Shown here: in pieces, positions 60,598 to 64,000 of the stretch
How positions within the stretch are numbered: position 1 is the first letter of the stretch
Layout of the letters: the number at the start of each line of letters is the position of its first letter
NCBI GenBank assembly: GCA_002353295.1
Contig: DEJG01000019.1
Span: 96,433 to 160,432, forward strand
Origin: Prevotella sp. UBA2754
Lineage (GTDB): Bacteria; Bacteroidota; Bacteroidia; Bacteroidales; Bacteroidaceae
DNA: 64,000 nucleotides
Direction: 5' to 3'
Made by a program: the position numbers and the translations under genes
The notes under the pieces: generated by a model
What the model saw: the letters and a program-made list of their open reading frames with translations, nothing else
Database searches by the model: none
Told to the model about the DNA's origin: nothing

Positions 60598-61491
60598 ATG
60601 AAAAAATCAACATTCCTTATCCTATGCCTGTTCTGTGTCCTGATGGCTGGTGCACAAGACTTTCAAACAGAGATTGCGTTGGTTGAAGTGCCCGACTTCA
60701 ATGGTAAAACTTTAGCAAAGGCACCTGTCGGTAAGAGCAAGACATTGCAACTGACACGTACCAAGTATTCAAGAACCCTTGACAGTTATACAGAATTGGC
60801 GCTGCCTTCACTTAAACTGGGCAACATCATCGGACATCCAACACTCGGTTGGGACGATACCGATTTCAAAGTTCCCGGGGGTGTGCCTACTATATATGAT
60901 ACAGAATGGACACTGAACGATGTGTTTACCGATGGCGACTTCCCTGTGGCTACATACGGCAGAACACCGAATGACGAGAAGCTGCCCTGGGGTGAGACAG
61001 AAAGGCAAATCTCTTGTCGCGGCAGAGACCCGCATCTGATTATGCTTTTGGATCCGACGAAGGAAGTAAAGAAGGTGTATAACACCCGCGAACTCACATT
61101 TCCTCCACAGGAAAACAACAGACATTCAGTGGAATGGGCCGTCGTGAAGGATGGTGTACTGTATTTTTCAGTCACGTGTGGCGTGGCACCCAGTAAGAAC
61201 TCAAAAGGCTATTACATGGTGGCAGTGGATATCAATACCGACAAGACACTATGGATGAGCAAGCCTCGTACTGTTACCTCGGGCAACTTCCTGATTGTCG
61301 ATAATTCTATCATCTGTGGTATGGGTGGTTCCGGTATTCCTGATTATATTTACGTGCTGAACCGCTATACGGGTGTTAAGACGCATGAGTATTGGATTCC
61401 TACAGCTGCCTATTGGTTTGCCATCGGTGAGGACCAGCAGCTTTATGCCACCCTTTACGACAGACACTTGTCGTTTAAGATCATAAAATAA
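60598..61491 (+). CDS. Secreted protein of unknown function, PQQ-propeller-like
   Basis: This 297-residue protein has signal peptide MKKSTFLILCLFCVLMAGA and mature N-terminus QDFQTEI. I do not recognise the family. The latter half alternates strands with YFSVTCGVAPSKNSKGYYMVAVDINTDKTLWMSKP and YIYVLNRYTGVKTHEYWIP, a repeat pattern resembling the blades of a PQQ/quinoprotein-like beta-propeller (A-D-hydrophobic-T-G/T-D-K motifs). The first part is beta-rich with conserved-looking Trp-Gly-Asp. It has its own promoter and no operon partner; the calcium ATPase gene downstream has a separate promoter. Confidence 0.78.
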   Translation: MKKSTFLILCLFCVLMAGAQDFQTEIALVEVPDFNGKTLAKAPVGKSKTLQLTRTKYSRTLDSYTELALPSLKLGNIIGHPTLGWDDTDFKVPGGVPTIYDTEWTLNDVFTDGDFPVATYGRTPNDEKLPWGETERQISCRGRDPHLIMLLDPTKEVKKVYNTRELTFPPQENNRHSVEWAVVKDGVLYFSVTCGVAPSKNSKGYYMVAVDINTDKTLWMSKPRTVTSGNFLIVDNSIICGMGGSGIPDYIYVLNRYTGVKTHEYWIPTAAYWFAIGEDQQLYATLYDRHLSFKIIK

Positions 61492-61549
61492 AGCTATCAC
61501 CCGTTCAGATTAAGATACAATTACAAAAAAGACAAAAACACTTGAATAA

Positions 61550-61581
61550 TTTGGTGTTTTGCTCACTTCTTCGTACCTTTG
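61550..61581 (+). promoter_or_regulatory. Promoter of the calcium ATPase, near-leaderless
   Basis: TTTG (61550-61553), 20 bp, TACCTTTG (61574-61581). The ATG is 6 bp downstream (61588), so the mRNA should begin at or near the start codon. Confidence 0.82.
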
Positions 61582-61587
61582 CCAGCC

Positions 61588-64000
61588 ATGAGAGAACAAA
61601 AGTACACTGGGCTGAATGAGGAGGAAGTACTCAAGAGTAGGGCAGAGTATGGTAGAAACGTGTTTTCTGAACCAGACAAGACGTCACTTTGGAAACGGTT
61701 TCTGGAGAAATTCTCCGACCCTTTAATCGTGATATTATTGGTGGCGGGAGCTCTTTCTATAGCAATCTCCTGCTATGAATATTTTTCTTTGGGACTGGAC
61801 AAGACGGTGTTCTTCGAACCCGTAGGTATCTTTATAGCCATCTTCCTGGCAACGGGGATGGCTTTTCTTTTTGAAGTCAAAGCAGACAGGGAGTTTGCTA
61901 TTCTGAATCAGGTGAACGACGAGGAACCTGTGATGGTAATCAGGAATGGACACCGAAAGCAGATACCAAAGTGTGACGTGGTGGTAGGCGATATCGTGTT
62001 ACTGGCTACGGGTGACGAGATAGCAGCAGACGGACTGCTGCTGGAATCGGTCTCACTGCAGGTTGATGAGTCGACACTGACGGGTGAACCGATCTGTCAT
62101 AAGAGTGAGCGCGAGGAGGATTTCGATACGGAGGCCACGTTCCCCACTAATCAGGTACTGAAGGGTACGAAAGTGATGGAAGGTCATGGCGTGTTCCGTG
62201 TGAGGGCAGTGGGCGATGCCACCGAGAATGGTAAGGTATATGAAGCTGCCAAAATAGACGATAGTGTGAAAACACCACTGAACGAGCAGCTGGACCGACT
62301 GGGTGAGCTGATAGCCAAGATGAGCTATGGCATTGCCTTCCTCGTGATTGTGGGCAGGGTTCTGATGTTCTTCCTCAACTACGACTTCGAATGGATTCAT
62401 TTTATCACCTACCTGTTGCAGACTATCATGATAGCTGTGACACTGATAGTGGTAGCTGTACCGGAAGGTCTGCCGATGGCTGTTACTCTTAGTCTGGCCT
62501 ATAGCATGCGCCGTATGTTGAAGACCCATAATCTGGTGCGCAAGATGCATGCCTGCGAGACGATGGGAGCTACCACGGTAATCTGTACTGATAAAACAGG
62601 AACACTGACTCAAAATCAGATGCACGTCTATGAGGCATGCTTCGAGGGTCAGCCCCAGGAATTGGTGCAACAGGGAATAGCCGTGAATACTACAGCAACC
62701 CTGCAAATAGAGGAGGGGAGTAACCCCAGTGTGCTGGGTAATCCTACAGAGGGTGCTTTGTTGTTGTGGCTATATGATCAGGGAGTGGACTATCGGGTAC
62801 TGAAAGACGAGGTGACGGTAGAAACCGAGTTGCCTTTCTCTACGGAACGGAAGATGATGGCTGTGGTGATTAGAGGTAAGGAAGGCAGGCGTCTATACGT
62901 GAAGGGAGCCTCTGAAATACTGGCTACTTACTGCACCGTCACGGAACAACGGCTGGCAACCGTGCAGCAGCAGTTGCTGGGATATCAACAACAAGGCATG
63001 CGTACGCTGGGATTTGCCTATAAGCAACTGTCTGAGTCGGAACAGCCTATCGTTGACCAACAACTGGTTGTCGAGGACATGACGTTCTTGGGCATTGTAG
63101 CTATTTCTGACCCTGTGCGTCCTGATGTGCCTGATGCCGTCAGAGAGTGCCTGGATGCTGGTATTGCCGTTAAAATCGTAACGGGTGATACTGCTGCAAC
63201 GGCACGCGAGATAGCCCGACAGGTGGGATTGTGGACTGAACACGATGGTGAGCGACAAATGATTACCGGAACGGAGTTTGCTGCCCTGAGTGATGAGGAA
63301 CTGTTGGAGAGGGTGGGCGATTTGAAGGTAATAGCCCGTGCTCGTCCGATGGATAAGAAACGACTAGTGGAAGCCCTCCAAAAATTAGGACAGGTGGTGG
63401 CTGTGACGGGCGACGGAACCAACGATGCACCAGCCCTGAAGGCAGCGCATGTAGGACTTTCTATGGGCGATGGGACATCGGTGGCTAAGGAGGCTTCTGA
63501 TATCACCATTATAGACAATTCCTTCAGCAGTATCGGCAGAGCCGTGATGTGGGGCCGCTCGCTCTACAGGAATATCCAGCGTTTCATCCTGTTCCAGATG
63601 ACGGTGAATGTGGCTGCCTGTCTGATAGTCCTGGTGGGTGCTTTCATGGGTACGGATGTACCGCTGACAGTAACGCAGATGCTATGGGTCAACCTGATTA
63701 TGGATACCTTTGCTGCTATGGCATTGGCATCGTTGCCACCCACGGAAGCGGTGATGAAGGAAACACCACGCGATCGTAAGGCCTTTATCATCGGCAAACA
63801 GATGGCCTGGCAGATAGTAGGGGTAGGTGTACTTTTCTTCGTTATACTGCTCTACCTATTATATACGTATGAACAGAAGGGGTGGTCGGCTGAAGAACAG
63901 AGCAAATTCTTCACTATTTTTGTCATGTTGCAGTTCTGGAATATGTTTAATGCTCGTGCCTTCGCCACTGGCGAGAGTGCCTTGAAGGTGAAAGGCTGCA
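61588..64000 (+). CDS. PMCA-type calcium-translocating P-type ATPase (partial, cut by window end)
   Basis: The gene is open to the window end: 804 codons are visible. Start ATG 61588 gives MREQKYTGLNEEEVLKSRAEYG, the cation-ATPase N-terminal domain. It has the actuator motif LTGEP, the transmembrane PEGLPMAVT motif of Ca2+ pumps, the phosphorylation site CTDKTGTLT (Asp about 335), an N-domain with KGASEI, the hinge TGDGTNDAPALKAAHVG, and a late membrane region (VNVAACLIVLVG, MLWVNLIMDT). The PEGLP motif and the N-terminal organisation favour calcium export of the PMCA type over P1B metal or Na/K pumps. Perhaps 70-90 residues of the C-terminal membrane region are missing from the window. It is transcribed from its own promoter. 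Confidence 0.92.
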   Translation, partial: MREQKYTGLNEEEVLKSRAEYGRNVFSEPDKTSLWKRFLEKFSDPLIVILLVAGALSIAISCYEYFSLGLDKTVFFEPVGIFIAIFLATGMAFLFEVKADREFAILNQVNDEEPVMVIRNGHRKQIPKCDVVVGDIVLLATGDEIAADGLLLESVSLQVDESTLTGEPICHKSEREEDFDTEATFPTNQVLKGTKVMEGHGVFRVRAVGDATENGKVYEAAKIDDSVKTPLNEQLDRLGELIAKMSYGIAFLVIVGRVLMFFLNYDFEWIHFITYLLQTIMIAVTLIVVAVPEGLPMAVTLSLAYSMRRMLKTHNLVRKMHACETMGATTVICTDKTGTLTQNQMHVYEACFEGQPQELVQQGIAVNTTATLQIEEGSNPSVLGNPTEGALLLWLYDQGVDYRVLKDEVTVETELPFSTERKMMAVVIRGKEGRRLYVKGASEILATYCTVTEQRLATVQQQLLGYQQQGMRTLGFAYKQLSESEQPIVDQQLVVEDMTFLGIVAISDPVRPDVPDAVRECLDAGIAVKIVTGDTAATAREIARQVGLWTEHDGERQMITGTEFAALSDEELLERVGDLKVIARARPMDKKRLVEALQKLGQVVAVTGDGTNDAPALKAAHVGLSMGDGTSVAKEASDITIIDNSFSSIGRAVMWGRSLYRNIQRFILFQMTVNVAACLIVLVGAFMGTDVPLTVTQMLWVNLIMDTFAAMALASLPPTEAVMKETPRDRKAFIIGKQMAWQIVGVGVLFFVILLYLLYTYEQKGWSAEEQSKFFTIFVMLQFWNMFNARAFATGESALKVKGC

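Noticed and set aside
1..64000. CRISPR arrays, tRNA or rRNA genes, insertion sequences, phage genes
   Set aside because: No regular repeat-spacer series, no cloverleaf or rRNA signature, and no transposase, integrase or phage structural motif was seen in any gap or frame.

Overview
The window is a gene-dense stretch of a Bacteroidota chromosome, most likely a gut or rumen Prevotella or close relative. The evidence is the phylum-specific promoter form (TTTG, about 20 bp, TAnnTTTG) at many gene starts, the near absence of Shine-Dalgarno sites, and the gene content: DUF2723 membrane protein, Gly-Xaa-Pro-type dipeptidyl peptidase IV, DUF5686, DUF4230, a hybrid-two-component-like propeller sensor, GH31/GH2/PL1 enzymes, and a secreted protein tail ending YNLQGQ...KGLYIIGGKKVIIK. 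No rRNA, tRNA, CRISPR array, transposase or phage gene was seen. The identification is made from family recognition by eye, without database searches.

Layout. 1-5.5 kb (minus): DUF2723 protein, polysaccharide deacetylase and NhaD antiporter, closed by a terminator. 5.6-13.1 kb (minus): a tightly packed run read as rlmL-like methyltransferase, DPP IV, serB, purD, an unknown membrane protein and a YqaA/DedA-type protein. 13.2-17.9 kb (plus): histidine kinase, DUF5686 protein, GIN-domain protein. 18.2-23.3 kb (plus): two tandem secreted subtilases and a LuxR-type response regulator, probably one operon. 23.5-32.1 kb (plus): a LacI-type regulator, a propeller sensor with no phosphoacceptor histidine, a PA14-containing GH31 enzyme, and a small lipoprotein paired with a radical SAM/SPASM enzyme. 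32.2-40.5 kb (plus): one operon of kinase, GH2, GH31, kinase. 40.6-44.0 kb (minus): metal-dependent hydrolase, OprP-like porin and sodium:solute symporter, divergent from 44.1-47.4 kb (plus): a mini secreted protein and a PL1 pectate lyase.

47.6-56.7 kb (plus) is the most striking part: FHA protein, Ser/Thr kinase, second Ser/Thr kinase, PP2C phosphatase, FHA membrane protein, a protein with two FHA domains, a membrane segment and a trypsin-like protease, a secreted WG-repeat protein, and TrmO. All lie in one orientation with gaps of 30 bp or less. Four of these proteins put a phospho-signalling domain at the N-terminus and a different C-terminal domain beyond a single membrane span. This suggests a phosphorylation circuit spanning the inner membrane with a protease as output. 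56.8-64 kb: a kinase whose H-box histidine is Asn; a minus operon of two DUF4230 proteins and an AGCS symporter; a secreted protein of unknown function; and a PMCA-type calcium ATPase cut by the window end.

Regulatory reading. A 12-bp palindrome GTAAACGTTTRC lies over the -33 region of the LacI gene's own promoter and over that of the porin/symporter operon divergent from pectate lyase. This links the regulator to a locus 20 kb away. Several promoters sit so close to the start codon that the mRNAs should be leaderless or nearly so. A well-formed intrinsic terminator at 60.49 kb has no gene upstream of it on its strand, which marks a candidate small RNA.
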